Numbered from the stretch's first letter, positions 15,868-24,913 are shown. The stretch is DNA of 64,000 bases from Lachnospiraceae bacterium (GCA_022791755.1 JAAVZR010000043.1:160930-224929), one strand, 5' to 3'. Notes: a model not told the origin generated them from the sequence alone. Program-made: numbers and translations.

Positions 15868-17241
15868 ATGTCACAACCAACAAGCGCACCCGCGGAAAAC
15901 AAGATGGGCGTTATGCCGGTCAATAAGCTTATCATTAATATGTCGCTTCCCATGATTATCTCCATGCTGGTACAGGCTCTGTATAACGTGGTGGACAGCG
16001 TCTTCGTCGTCCGGGTATCCCAGGACGCGCTGACCGCCGTATCCTTAGCCTTTCCCGTCCAGAACCTGATGATCGCCGTGGGAGCCGGAACCGGCGTGGG
16101 AATTAATTCATACCTGTCCAAGTCTCTGGGCGAAAAAAAGTATAAGGAGGCCAACCGGACAGCCTTAAACGGTCTGTTTGTCATCTTTCTCAGCTACCTG
16201 TTGTTCGCCATATTCGGTCTGTTTTTCTCAAACCTGTATTTTACCAGCCAGACCGATATCCCTCAAATCATCAAATACGGCAACGACTATATGTTCTACG
16301 TGACGGTTTTCTCCTTCGGCCTGTTTTTTGCCATGACTCTCGAACGGCTTTTGCAGGCCACCGGCATCACGATCTATTCCATGATTGCCCAGACAGCCGG
16401 AGCCGTGACCAATATCGTCCTGGACCCGATCCTGATCTTCGGCCTGTTTGGCCTCCCCCGTCTGGAGGTGGCCGGCGCCGCCATCGCCACGGTCATCGGA
16501 CAGATCGTCGGCATGTGTGTGGGACTCTATTTTAATCTGACGAAAAACAGGGATCTGAACCTGTCCTTCAAAGGGTTCCGCCCGCATCTGCCTACCATAG
16601 GGGCCATCTACAGCGTAGGGCTGCCCTCCATCATCATGCAGTCCATCGGCTCCGTCATGACCTATGGTATGAACCGGATTCTCCTTATGTTTACTTCCAC
16701 TGCCGTCAGCGTATTCGGAGCTTATTTCAAGCTGCAGAGCTTTATATTTATGCCGATCTTCGGCCTGAATAACGGCCTGATCCCTATCATCGCCTACAAT
16801 TACGGAGCCCGCAAGAAGGAGAGAATCATTCAAACCATCAAGACCGGCTGTGTCATCGCCGTGGGGGTCATGCTGATAGGCCTTTTGCTCTTCCAGCTCA
16901 TCCCGGGGCCTCTTTTATCCCTGTTCAGTGCCGACGACAGCGCTGCCGATATGGCGGCCATCGGTGTTCCGGCTCTGCGGATCATCAGTCTGAGCTTTCT
17001 GTTCGCCGGCTTCTGCATCATCGCCTCTGCCGCCTTCCAGGCTCTGGGAAAGGGAATGTACAGTCTCCTCACCTCTCTGGTACGCCAGATTTTCGTGATC
17101 CTGCCGGTGGCCTACCTCTTTGCCACGACGCTGGGGCTTGACGCCGTATGGTTTTCCTTCCCCATCGCCGAGCTGTTCTCCACGACTCTGTGCGTCCTTT
17201 TGCTGAAGCGGACTTATGACAAGCTGATCAAAAACCTGTAA
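15868..17241 (+). CDS. MATE-family multidrug/sodium efflux protein
   Basis: 457 residues with about 12 membrane helices in two halves. Family features: MPVNKLIINMSLPMIISMLVQALYNVVDSVFV at the first helix, GAGTGVGINSYLSKSLGEKK, and the second-half GLPSIIMQSIGSVMTYGMNRILL and NNGLIPIIAYNYGARKKERI. These exporters use a Na+ or H+ gradient to expel cationic compounds. AGGAGG precedes ATG 15868. It follows the threonine aldolase gene by 39 bases and may be cotranscribed. The substrate is unknown. Confidence 0.92.
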   Translation: MSQPTSAPAENKMGVMPVNKLIINMSLPMIISMLVQALYNVVDSVFVVRVSQDALTAVSLAFPVQNLMIAVGAGTGVGINSYLSKSLGEKKYKEANRTALNGLFVIFLSYLLFAIFGLFFSNLYFTSQTDIPQIIKYGNDYMFYVTVFSFGLFFAMTLERLLQATGITIYSMIAQTAGAVTNIVLDPILIFGLFGLPRLEVAGAAIATVIGQIVGMCVGLYFNLTKNRDLNLSFKGFRPHLPTIGAIYSVGLPSIIMQSIGSVMTYGMNRILLMFTSTAVSVFGAYFKLQSFIFMPIFGLNNGLIPIIAYNYGARKKERIIQTIKTGCVIAVGVMLIGLLLFQLIPGPLLSLFSADDSAADMAAIGVPALRIISLSFLFAGFCIIASAAFQALGKGMYSLLTSLVRQIFVILPVAYLFATTLGLDAVWFSFPIAELFSTTLCVLLLKRTYDKLIKNL

Positions 17242-17282
17242 TACCGCAAACGCGCCTGACGGCGCGGCATTCGTCCGGACAG

Positions 17283-17337
17283 AAAATCCGGCTGACGCAG
17301 GGAACAAAACGCTTCCCTTTCGCCAGCCGGATTTTTA
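17283..17337. terminator. Bidirectional terminator between the MATE gene and metQ
   Basis: AAAATCCGGCTGACGCAGGG pairs imperfectly with CCCTTTCGCCAGCCGGATTTT, followed by T's on the plus strand and A's at the other end. It sits between two convergent genes, so it can serve both. Confidence 0.8.
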
Positions 17338-17380
17338 TTGGGTCGATCCGGTCCGTTTTCTGCTTTCCTGCTGCTCTCCC

Positions 17381-18199
17381 TTAAAACACCGGAACCACAG
17401 CGCCGTCATATTTTTCATTGATAAAGTCTCTCACCGTATCGCTGGTCATCGCCTTTATGAGAGCCTTCACCGCCTCGTTGTCTTCATTGCCCTCCTTGAC
17501 TGCCAGGACATTGACATAGTAGCTGCGGATCACATCCGAATCCTTGTCTTCTATCGCCAGGGCATCGCTGCTGGCATTTAATCCCTCCTGGATCGCGTAG
17601 TTTCCGTTGACCACGGCGATATCCACATCGGAGAGCACCTTGGGAACCTGGGCCGCTTCCATCTCCACAAACTGAAGATTCTTTGGATTGGAGATAATGT
17701 CGATCACGGTGGCCTCCACCCCCACATCCTCCGGCAGCTCGATCAGTCCCAGCTCCTGCAAAAGCAACAGTGCTCTCGCCTCATTGGTGGTGTCATTGGG
17801 AACCGCCACCGAAGCGCCGTCCGGCAGCGCATCCAGAGAAGACGTCTTACCGGGATATACGCCCAGAGGCTCATAGTGGACGTCAGCCACTCCCACCAGA
17901 TGAGTACCGTTCTCCTCATTGAACTGCCCCAGATATTTCTGATGCTGGAAATAATTCGCATCCAGATCTCCGCTCTCCACGTTCAGATTCGGCTGCACAT
18001 AATCGGTAAATTCCACGATCTCCAGGGTATAGCCCTCTTCCTTCAGTACCTCTTCCACGGCCTTCAGAATCTCCGCATGGGGAGTCACGCTGGCACCCAC
18101 ACGGATGACCTTATCCTCGGCGCCATCCTTTTGCCCGCAGCCGCCTAAAAAGCCAGCCGACAGAGCCAGTACCAGAAACAATGCTGTGAGTTTCTTCAT
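17381..18199 (-). CDS. metQ: Methionine ABC transporter substrate-binding lipoprotein
   Basis: 272 residues in the NLPA/MetQ family. Signal peptide MKKLTALFLVLALSAGFLGGC, with lipobox Cys at residue 21. Family marks: IRVGASVTPHAEIL, EGYTLEIVEFTDYVQPN, ANYFQHQKYL, and a late VNVLAVKEGNEDNEAVKALIKAMTSD. It captures methionine outside the membrane for MetI/MetN. The ORF track begins at 18244, but GAGGAGG upstream of ATG 18199 and the signal peptide fix the start. Third gene of metNIQ, under the Met T-box. Confidence 0.94.
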   Translation of the reverse strand: MKKLTALFLVLALSAGFLGGCGQKDGAEDKVIRVGASVTPHAEILKAVEEVLKEEGYTLEIVEFTDYVQPNLNVESGDLDANYFQHQKYLGQFNEENGTHLVGVADVHYEPLGVYPGKTSSLDALPDGASVAVPNDTTNEARALLLLQELGLIELPEDVGVEATVIDIISNPKNLQFVEMEAAQVPKVLSDVDIAVVNGNYAIQEGLNASSDALAIEDKDSDVIRSYYVNVLAVKEGNEDNEAVKALIKAMTSDTVRDFINEKYDGAVVPVF

Positions 18200-18252
18200 A
18201 ATATAATATCCTCCTCTGAAATGTTTTGTTATAGAAAAGACCAAAGTCTCTG

Positions 18253-18912
18253 CTATCGAATTCTCTTATCCACCAGACGGGACAGACGCATTCCCACTTC
18301 CTGGAACACCTGGACGATCGCCACCAGGATGATAATCATCACCCACATGATGGTATCTTCTCCGCGGTAATACCCGTAATTGATCGCCACGGCGCCCAGG
18401 CCGCCTCCTCCTACGATGCCTGCCATGGCCGAATAGCCCAGGATCGTCGTAATGGAAATCGCCGCTCCCACTAACAGAGAGGCTCTGGCCTCGGGCAGGA
18501 GTACCTTCATAATGATCTGCATGGTACTGGCTCCCATGGACTGGGAGGCCTCGACGACTCCGGGGTCCACCTCCTTTAAGGAGGATTCCACCATCCTGGC
18601 GATGAAGGGAGCCGCGGCCACAAACAGGGCCACGATGACTGCCCTGGCTCCGTAGGCCCGGCCTACGACAGCGCTGGTCACTCCCCGCAGGGCGATGAAC
18701 AGGATCAGAAACGGCACGGAGCGCAGCAGATTTACGATCGTTCCCAATGCCGCGTTGAGCGCCGGTATGGGGCGAATCCCGTTTTTATCCGTCACCACCA
18801 GCAAAATACCCAAAGGCAGTCCCACCACATAGGCTAACGCGGCGGATAGCAGCGTCATATATAAGCTCTCCCAGGTGCTGGGTAAAATCAACTGAAACAA
18901 TTCCGGTCTCAC
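18253..18912 (-). CDS. metI: Methionine ABC transporter permease
   Basis: 219 residues with about five membrane helices, in the MetI family: N-terminal STWESLYMTLLSAALAYVVGLPLGI, then NLLRSVPFLILFIAL, and the EAA loop EASQSMGASTMQIIMKVLLPEA that contacts the ATPase. GYSAMAGIVGGGGLGAVAINYGY is near the C-terminus. The start overlaps the end of metN by four bases (ATGA). Confidence 0.94.
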   Translation of the reverse strand: MRPELFQLILPSTWESLYMTLLSAALAYVVGLPLGILLVVTDKNGIRPIPALNAALGTIVNLLRSVPFLILFIALRGVTSAVVGRAYGARAVIVALFVAAAPFIARMVESSLKEVDPGVVEASQSMGASTMQIIMKVLLPEARASLLVGAAISITTILGYSAMAGIVGGGGLGAVAINYGYYRGEDTIMWVMIIILVAIVQVFQEVGMRLSRLVDKRIR

Positions 18913-19925
18913 AGTTCTTTCACCTCCTCAAAACGAACCTTATGGGTATTCAGATAGGCATACATGCGATGAACGGCTCTCTCGTCGTCCGGAAGGGCCA
19001 GAATGATCTGTCCCATGGCCTTTCCGTCGATATCTCTGGTGTCGGCAAACATGATATTCACCGGATATCCGCATTCCAGTACCATGCCGGAGATCACCGG
19101 CTCATAGGAGGACATCCCGTCGAAGACAATGCGCAGGAACCGCCCGTCCTTTCCGAATTTGAATTCTTTCCTGCCGCCGGGGAAGAGCAGCTGTCTGGCG
19201 ATGCGGGACTGGGGCTTCACAAAGATATCTTCCACCTTCCCCATCTCCACGATATGGCTCTGGTCGATGATCGCCACCCGGCCGCAGATCTCTTCGATGA
19301 CGCTCATCTCATGGGTGATTACCACTATGGTCACTCCCAGCTTTCTGTTAATATCTTTTAACAGGGCCAGAATCGCCCGGGTCGTGTTCGGATCCAGTGC
19401 GCTGGTGGCTTCGTCGCACAGCAGGACCTTCGGATTCGTGGCCAGGGCTCTGGCGATGGCCACTCTCTGCTTCTGACCGCCGGAGAGCTGAGCGGGATAG
19501 GCGTTTTCCTTATCCTCCAGACTGACGATCTGCAAGAGCTCTCTGGCTCTCTCCCTGGCTTTCGCTTTGGGCGTACCGGTCAGCTCCAACGGAAAACAGA
19601 TATTTTGCAGTGCGGTCCTCTGCATCAGCAGATTAAAGCTCTGAAAAATCATACCAATGGAATGGCGCTCTTCGTTTAATTCCTTTGCGCTCAGGCCGCC
19701 CAGATCCTTTCCGTCAAAGTATACATGGCCCCGGGTGGGCTTTTCTAACAGATTCATGCAGCGCACCAGCGTGCTCTTCCCGGCTCCGCTGAGGCCGATG
19801 ATGCCAAATATCTCTCCCTCACGGATCGCCAGATTCACCTGATCCAGCGCTGTCACATCTGCGTCCTTCGTATGAAAGGTCTTGTTCAGATCCTCGATAC
19901 GGATGATCTCTTTCTCACTGCCCAT
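18909..19925 (-). CDS. metN: Methionine ABC transporter ATP-binding protein
   Basis: 338 residues. The ATPase domain has Walker A GLSGAGKST (about 44-52), signature LSGGQKQR, Walker B VLLCDEAT and the switch His in VITHEM. A C-terminal NIL domain (about 255-338) is typical of MetN and binds methionine for transinhibition. AAAGGAT precedes the ATG. First gene of the metNIQ operon, downstream of the Met T-box leader. Confidence 0.95.
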   Translation of the reverse strand: MGSEKEIIRIEDLNKTFHTKDADVTALDQVNLAIREGEIFGIIGLSGAGKSTLVRCMNLLEKPTRGHVYFDGKDLGGLSAKELNEERHSIGMIFQSFNLLMQRTALQNICFPLELTGTPKAKARERARELLQIVSLEDKENAYPAQLSGGQKQRVAIARALATNPKVLLCDEATSALDPNTTRAILALLKDINRKLGVTIVVITHEMSVIEEICGRVAIIDQSHIVEMGKVEDIFVKPQSRIARQLLFPGGRKEFKFGKDGRFLRIVFDGMSSYEPVISGMVLECGYPVNIMFADTRDIDGKAMGQIILALPDDERAVHRMYAYLNTHKVRFEEVKEL

Positions 19926-19984
19926 GCTATCCTTTTCCTCTCAATGGTTTTGTGCCGTTTCAATTGGCCGGCGCACTGCTCATT

Positions 19985-20278
19985 GTCTGCGCGCAAAAAA
20001 ACTCCCGTCCTGTAAAAGGACGAGAGCCAAATCGCTTCGTGATACCACCTTTGTTCGCCTGTCCCTCACGGGACAGACCTCATCAAGTACGGGACAGAGT
20101 CCGATACTTTTGTGCTGTAATGGGCACTCCCATCGCAGCCTATCCCGTCCGGCAGTCGGCTGCGCTGCTCCGAGACCATCTTCTGCCATAACCGCCGTGC
20201 TTCCTCTCACCATACGAAGCTCTCTGGGACTTTGTTTATGACGTACTCTTCTCTTCACCGCGTTTGCTGTTTCTATGA
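19985..20278 (-). ncRNA. T-box riboswitch, methionine specifier, controls metNIQ
   Basis: Read on the minus strand, the leader has the T-box order. Stem I carries an AGAAGAGTACG (GA-motif-like) and distal AGAGAGC...GGTGAGAGG bulge/loop elements. A specifier region GAAGATGGTCTCGGAGC follows, where the codon position reads ATG (Met). Then come helical domains, the T-box sequence AAAGGTGGTATCACG (20038-20052), and a terminator CTCGTCCTTTTACAGGACGGGAG with seven T's (19995-20027). Uncharged tRNA-Met binding to the T-box would favour the antiterminator and turn on metNIQ. The specifier was assigned by eye from the GAA-N-codon-purine context and fits the downstream genes. Confidence 0.88.
19995..20027 (-). 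terminator. T-box-controlled terminator
   Basis: Minus-strand stem CTCGTCC-TTTTACA-GGACGGGAG followed by TTTTTTT, directly after the T-box sequence. It lies 70 bases before the metN start, so readthrough is needed for metNIQ expression. Confidence 0.88.
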
Positions 20279-20284
20279 TTCCCG

Positions 20285-20313
20285 ATTATACCGCAGGTTT
20301 TTTCCGCTGTCAA
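20285..20313 (-). promoter_or_regulatory. Consensus promoter of the T-box/metNIQ transcript
   Basis: Minus strand perfect TTGACA, 17 bases, perfect TATAAT. The start point is predicted near 20278, giving a leader of about 350 bases. Confidence 0.85.
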
Positions 20314-20377
20314 CCTGAAATTTTACAAATCCGGACCGGAGATTGTATCCGGCTGCCGGCCGCTTTCAGAAAAACCG

Positions 20378-21508
20378 TCACTTTGCGCAGGAGTACGCCC
20401 ACAGATTTTTGATCTGTCCCTGTATCTCATCGTAGGTCCATCTCTTCTCGCTGTTATCAATGCTGTTGGGGTCGTTGACCGTAAAGGCTCCCTCTTCGTA
20501 TCCCGTCAGCACGATGAAATGGCCGGTATCGGTAAAATCTCCCGGGCGCATACTGCAGATAATCGGGCAGCCCTCCGAAAGCGCCTGTGCCATACGGCCC
20601 TCGTCCAGGGGAAGCTCGACGCCGGAAAGCCCCAGCTGCTTTGCCCCCAGAGTCATCAGATCCCAGGAGGTCCCCACCTCTGTCACATACCCGTTTTTCT
20701 CGCTGAGCGCCGCCACCGTGCCCGGATCTGCCGAGGTGTCCTTCGTCAGTCCCAGGGCCACCATGGACAGGCAGGTGGGACCGCAGCCGGAGAGAGCCAC
20801 GATGCTGTCTCCGTAACGGTCGTATCCCCACCGGCCGTCCCACTGATACAGCCGGGGCACGATCCCTTCCCCGATCTCACCGCTCAGGTCTACCTGTTCT
20901 TTTACATTTTTCTTCTGCGGATAGTTTCTGACAAAATCAAGAGTCTCCGGGCGCTTTAACAAAAGAGCCAGAAGGTCGTCGGGGTAATTCTCCGGATGTG
21001 CCAGGATATCCGCCGCCGCCGGGTTCCCTCCATACTGCTGCCGAAGCTGGTCTAGCAAAAGTGCGCCGGCATTCCCCTGGGGCAGGGCCGCCACCTGATC
21101 CGCCGCCACGGTCTCCCGGCTCTGCCAGTCCCCGTGGGCATCCGGTCCCTCATCTGTTTTCTCCGTGGCCGATGCGGTCAGCCAGGATCTCAGGCCGCTG
21201 CTCAGATCCAGCACAAAAACCGTGATCCGCGGAACCAGAAAAATAAGTCCTGCCATCATCATCACCAGAAGAAGAATCCGGCGGTTTCTCCTTTTTCTTT
21301 GCAGCTGCCTTCTCCGCCTCCTGGCCCTGTCATAGCCGGGATCGTATTGTCTTTTTGAATCGCTTCGCCTCCCAGTCTCCTCCTCCCGGCTCCGGGGCCG
21401 TTTCCGATACATATCGCTGTCCGGTCCTGCCGCTCTCCGGACCGGTCTGTTTGTCTCTGCCCGGCGGCCTCCTTCCATCCTTCTTCTCTGATTTGCCGGC
21501 TGTCCCAT
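20378..21508 (-). CDS. Membrane-anchored C39-like (papain-fold) cysteine peptidase
   Basis: 376 residues: an Arg-rich cytoplasmic N-terminus (about 1-75), one membrane helix (ILLLVMMMAGLIFLVP), an extracellular linker, then a peptidase C39-like domain with Gln in RLYQWDGRWG, Cys in SGCGPTCLSM, His in DTGHFIVLTGY and Asn in VNDPNS, i.e. the complete catalytic set. The likely substrate is extracellular and unknown. GAGGG upstream of ATG 21508 and the position after the kinase stop favour this start over 21634. It follows the VanRS-like pair by 34 bases and is probably the gene they control or a partner. Confidence 0.85.
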   Translation of the reverse strand: MGQPANQRRRMEGGRRAETNRPVRRAAGPDSDMYRKRPRSREEETGRRSDSKRQYDPGYDRARRRRRQLQRKRRNRRILLLVMMMAGLIFLVPRITVFVLDLSSGLRSWLTASATEKTDEGPDAHGDWQSRETVAADQVAALPQGNAGALLLDQLRQQYGGNPAAADILAHPENYPDDLLALLLKRPETLDFVRNYPQKKNVKEQVDLSGEIGEGIVPRLYQWDGRWGYDRYGDSIVALSGCGPTCLSMVALGLTKDTSADPGTVAALSEKNGYVTEVGTSWDLMTLGAKQLGLSGVELPLDEGRMAQALSEGCPIICSMRPGDFTDTGHFIVLTGYEEGAFTVNDPNSIDNSEKRWTYDEIQGQIKNLWAYSCAK

Positions 21509-21542
21509 TTCCTTGTTTCCCTCTCTTCCTCTTGCCGTATTC

Positions 21543-22724
21543 TCAGGGTATGACAGGGAGCTCATGGCCGTCTTCTGCTTTCGTCCCCTGTGCCGGATCC
21601 GGCAGCCACACGCTGAAGACTGTGGCGCCTCCATCGCTGTCTGCCCAGATTCTCCCTCCGTGTTCCTTCACGATCTCCTTTGCGATGGCCAGCCCCAGAC
21701 CGGAACCGCCGGTGTCGCTGTTTCGCGAATGGTCCAGACGATAAAACTGCTCAAATATCCTCTCCAGCTGCTCCCCGGGTATCTCCTGCCCTCTGTTACA
21801 GATCCGGATCTCCACCCCCGGAACCGGCGCCGCCTCCTGCCCTGTCATTTTTCCGGGACTGTTCTCACAGGCCCTGGCTTCTATGGAAATCTCCGTGTTC
21901 TTATCTCCATAAGCAATCGCATTTTTCAGGATATTGTTAAAGACCCTGGCAATCTTATCCGCGTCGGCACAGATAAACAGCTCCCTGGGCACGTCCACCC
22001 GAATCGTCCTTTTGCTGGCCTCCGCCATGGGATAAAACTCATCCGCCAGCTGCTCCATCATGTAAGACAGGCACACCGATTGTTTCGACAAAGGCACCTT
22101 CCCCAGATTAAAGCGCGTTAATTCAAAAAACTCATTGACCAGATTCTCCAGCCGGTACGCCTTCTTAAGTGTCAGGGAAATATATTTCTTTTGCACCGGC
22201 TCCGGCAGACTCTCTGTCTCGTCCAGCAGACACAGATATCCGATGACCGAGGCCAAAGGCGTCTTGATGTCATGGGCCAGATAAGTGATGATGTCAAATC
22301 TCTTTCTCGTATCCTGCCGCATCATCTGTTCGCTTTTCATACGCTCCTGTTTGAGCCGGTTCAGATCCTGTTCCAAAAGCGCAAAGTCCTCATCCAGCGT
22401 CAGAAAGCTGTCATCCTCCTGAAACAGGGTTCCGATATTGCGGAAAATCCGGTCCATCTTCGCTAACAGAAAGCTCTCGATGGCAAAGAAGCTGGCAAAG
22501 ATCACCAACCCGATAAACGCAATGACAAAGCCGGTCTCATGGCGCATGACCCAGGTGGCTGCCTCCAGACCCCAGTGCTTCTCCACCGTGTCGATGATGA
22601 CGCCGTTAAACAGGCTGTCCACAAAAAACAAAAGCAGCAGCACCGCCACGGCGCAGATCAGCGCAGCCGCCATGTGCAGGCGAAAGATCTTATGCCGGAA
22701 TTCCCTGAAATACTGCTTACCCAA
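21543..22724 (-). CDS. VanS-like sensor histidine kinase
   Basis: 393 residues with two membrane helices (about 17-38 and 68-90) around a short extracellular loop, then a HAMP-like linker. The His box is FDIITYLAHDIKTPLASVIGYL (phospho-acceptor His about residue 161). ATP-binding boxes: N (NNILKNAIAYG), G1 (ICNRGQEIPGE) and G2 (DTGGSGLGLAIAKEIVKEHGG). It resembles VanS-type kinases, but no D-Ala-D-Lac or D-Ala-D-Ser ligase or VanX/VanY gene is nearby, so vancomycin resistance should not be inferred. The start overlaps the regulator gene by eight bases. Confidence 0.9.
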   Translation of the reverse strand: MGKQYFREFRHKIFRLHMAAALICAVAVLLLLFFVDSLFNGVIIDTVEKHWGLEAATWVMRHETGFVIAFIGLVIFASFFAIESFLLAKMDRIFRNIGTLFQEDDSFLTLDEDFALLEQDLNRLKQERMKSEQMMRQDTRKRFDIITYLAHDIKTPLASVIGYLCLLDETESLPEPVQKKYISLTLKKAYRLENLVNEFFELTRFNLGKVPLSKQSVCLSYMMEQLADEFYPMAEASKRTIRVDVPRELFICADADKIARVFNNILKNAIAYGDKNTEISIEARACENSPGKMTGQEAAPVPGVEIRICNRGQEIPGEQLERIFEQFYRLDHSRNSDTGGSGLGLAIAKEIVKEHGGRIWADSDGGATVFSVWLPDPAQGTKAEDGHELPVIP

Positions 22725-23424
22725 TCCTGTACCCCACTCCCCAGACAGTCTTTATGTATTTCGGATGCTCTGCGTCCTCCCCCATTTTTTCCCGCAGATG
22801 CCGGATATGTACCATGATGGTGCTGCTGGAATTGGAATAATATTTCTCCCCCCAGATCTCCGCAAACATCTTCTCCGCACTGACCACCTGTCCCCGATGA
22901 CTGCACAGCGTCCAGAGGATCTCGAATTCCGTGGGAGTCAGAGACAGCTTCTTATCGTTCAGAAAGCATTCGTGATTGGTCCGGTCTATGAAGAGACCTG
23001 AGATCTGAATGACCTTTCCCTCTTCCGTCTCCCTGATATTCCCCGTATTATACCGGGTGTAACGGCGCAGCTGTGCCTTCACTCTCGCCATGACCTCCAA
23101 CGGGCGGAAGGGTTTCGTGATATAGTCGTCCGCCCCGATCGTCAGGCCGGTGACCTTGTCTAACTCCTCCTCCCTGGCCGTCAGCATGATAATCGGAAAA
23201 GAGTGATCCTTCCGAATCCGGCGGCACAGCTCAAATCCGTCGATATCCGGAAGCATCACATCCAAAAGCGCCAGATCAATCCTCGTGGTATCCACACAGT
23301 CAAGCGCATTTTGTCCGTTATAGTATTTAAACACCTGATAGCCGTCACTTTTGAGATAAAACTCAATCAAATCGGCCAGATCGGCCTCATCATCCACAAT
23401 CAGGACATTCTTCGTGGTATCCAT
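22717..23424 (-). CDS. VanR-like response regulator (OmpR/PhoB type)
   Basis: 235 residues. Receiver domain: acidic pair VDDEAD near residue 11, phospho-acceptor Asp in LALLDVMLPD, Lys in DYITKPFRP. A winged-helix DNA-binding domain ends VWGVGYRIG. The segment GLTIGADDYITKPFRPLEVMARVKAQLRRY is very close to VanR. The track ORF starts at 23442, but GGAGGAAAG before ATG 23424 decides. First gene of a regulator-kinase-peptidase operon. Confidence 0.92.
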   Translation of the reverse strand: MDTTKNVLIVDDEADLADLIEFYLKSDGYQVFKYYNGQNALDCVDTTRIDLALLDVMLPDIDGFELCRRIRKDHSFPIIMLTAREEELDKVTGLTIGADDYITKPFRPLEVMARVKAQLRRYTRYNTGNIRETEEGKVIQISGLFIDRTNHECFLNDKKLSLTPTEFEILWTLCSHRGQVVSAEKMFAEIWGEKYYSNSSSTIMVHIRHLREKMGEDAEHPKYIKTVWGVGYRIG

Positions 23425-23466
23425 CTTTCCTCCATAACTCAAAAAACGATATACGGTTCCCCACGG

Positions 23467-23488
23467 TCCGGAGCTGTCATCTGCTCCG
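23467..23488. other. Perfect stem-loop upstream of the VanR-like gene
   Basis: CCGGAGC-TGTCATCT-GCTCCGG lies in the 134-base gap between the TauE-type permease and the regulator gene. There is no T-run on either side, so it is a leader hairpin or protein site rather than a clear terminator. Confidence 0.35.
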
Positions 23489-23558
23489 GAGCATGTATCA
23501 CCAGTATATCGTATCTGTGTTTCAAAGTCTTTAACAATTCCTAAAGATTTACGATCAA

Positions 23559-24335
23559 TTAGCGAACCGTATTAAATGCGCTGATTCCGATAATCACCAC
23601 CATCAGCACCATAAACAGTTTATCCACCATCTCCGTACTCATCTTCTTGTTGCAGACACGCCCGGCCATACCTCCCGTGATTCCTCCTGCTATCATCAGC
23701 CCCAGTGCCAGGGGATCGAAAGCCGGCACCGTATGGGTCAAAAGCGTCGTGATAAACGACGCCAGCTGGCTGAACAGAATCGTGTACAGACTGTTCTGGG
23801 CCGCCGTCTTGGTATCCATACTGAAAAAGTAGTAAAACACCACCAGATTGATCGGACCTCCTCCGATCCCCAAAAAGCTGGACATCACTCCCAGAACCAG
23901 ACCAATGATCACACAGGCCATGACTCCTTTGACCTGCCTTGTGCGGATTCTGGCCCGGTACACCATGTATATCAGCGTACCTATGGTCACACACATCAGG
24001 CAAAAGGCCTGCACCTTTCCCACAAAGGCCGGATCGACTGCCGATTCTTTGATGAATGAGAAGAGCTGCTTCCCTGCCACACCGCCCACGCAGGCTCCCA
24101 GCGCCAGAGGGGTGGCCGTACCGTAATCAACGCTGTTTTCCTTATCCGACGCTCCGCAGATCACATTGTAGGCGCTCATGGCCAGTACGGTACAGCCGGA
24201 CAGGAAACTGATCGTGGCCGCGTCCGCCAGGGCTAAAAAGTCCAGTGTCGGCTTGATGATTACGCCTCCGCCGATTCCGCAGATCGCTCCCACCAGGGAT
24301 GTAAGAAAGCTGATTACCAGATAAAATACCGCCAT
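23559..24335 (-). CDS. TauE/SafE-family (DUF81) membrane permease
   Basis: 258 residues with about eight membrane helices in two repeats: LTSLVGAICGIGGGVIIKPTLDF near the N-terminus and GVMSSFLGIGGGPINLVVFYYFF mid-protein, the duplicated GxGGG motif of this family. Members export or import sulfur or organic anions such as sulfite or sulfoacetate. The substrate cannot be deduced here. AAAGGAG precedes the ATG. It lies 26 bases after the GNAT gene and is probably cotranscribed with it. Confidence 0.88.
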   Translation of the reverse strand: MAVFYLVISFLTSLVGAICGIGGGVIIKPTLDFLALADAATISFLSGCTVLAMSAYNVICGASDKENSVDYGTATPLALGACVGGVAGKQLFSFIKESAVDPAFVGKVQAFCLMCVTIGTLIYMVYRARIRTRQVKGVMACVIIGLVLGVMSSFLGIGGGPINLVVFYYFFSMDTKTAAQNSLYTILFSQLASFITTLLTHTVPAFDPLALGLMIAGGITGGMAGRVCNKKMSTEMVDKLFMVLMVVIIGISAFNTVR

Positions 24336-24361
24336 AATTTTCTCCTTTGTATCGTAACTGA

Positions 24362-24874
24362 CTATACCCGGCCTTCAAAGGCGATCCTTCTGGCTCCGTC
24401 CCGGCCCAGATAAATCACGCCCCGGCGGGTAAAACCGTTTTTCTCCAGCATACGCTGCATGGAACGGTTATCCTCGTGGGTATCGATTCTTAAGCTGCCT
24501 GCGCCCCGCTCACGGCACATGTCCCGGGCATGGGATATAAGGATTCCTGCCAGTCCCTGCCCCTTATGATCCGGAGACACCGCCACCCGGTGTACCACGC
24601 CGTAGGGATATTCCCACTGCCAGCTGCCTTCAAATATCTCCCGGTAGTCCGGCTCCGGAGCCAGGCTGATATAGGCTGTGGCCAGGATACGGCCGGTGTG
24701 GGAGTCCTCCAGCACATAACTCTCTCCGCTCCTTATGTCCTCCTTAAGAGTCTCTATGTCAGGATAGCCGTCCTGCCACTGATCGATCCTTTGTTCCTTA
24801 AAATACTCCCGGGCCTGCTGCCACAGGCTTACCACCTGCTCCCGGTCACTCTTTTGCGTCTTTCTGAAAATCAT
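24362..24874 (-). CDS. GNAT-family N-acetyltransferase
   Basis: 170 residues of the GCN5-related acetyltransferase fold: beta-hairpin core VLEDSHTGRILATAYISL, acceptor-side VVHRVAVSPDHKGQGLAGILISHARD with the acetyl-CoA pyrophosphate loop (R/Q-x-x-G-x-A as KGQGLAG, about residue 110), then IDTHEDNRSMQRMLEKNGF, the usual C-terminal signature. It transfers acetyl from acetyl-CoA to a small molecule or protein amine. The acceptor is unknown. Confidence 0.9.
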   Translation of the reverse strand: MIFRKTQKSDREQVVSLWQQAREYFKEQRIDQWQDGYPDIETLKEDIRSGESYVLEDSHTGRILATAYISLAPEPDYREIFEGSWQWEYPYGVVHRVAVSPDHKGQGLAGILISHARDMCRERGAGSLRIDTHEDNRSMQRMLEKNGFTRRGVIYLGRDGARRIAFEGRV

Positions 24875-24913
24875 CTTTCGTCTTCCTCTGTCTGTACCTC
24901 ACCGGCCGGCCCT

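Noticed and set aside
21543-23424. Vancomycin resistance operon
   Set aside because: Only the VanR/VanS-like sensor pair is present. No D-Ala-D-Lac/Ser ligase, VanH, VanX, VanT or VanY gene occurs nearby.
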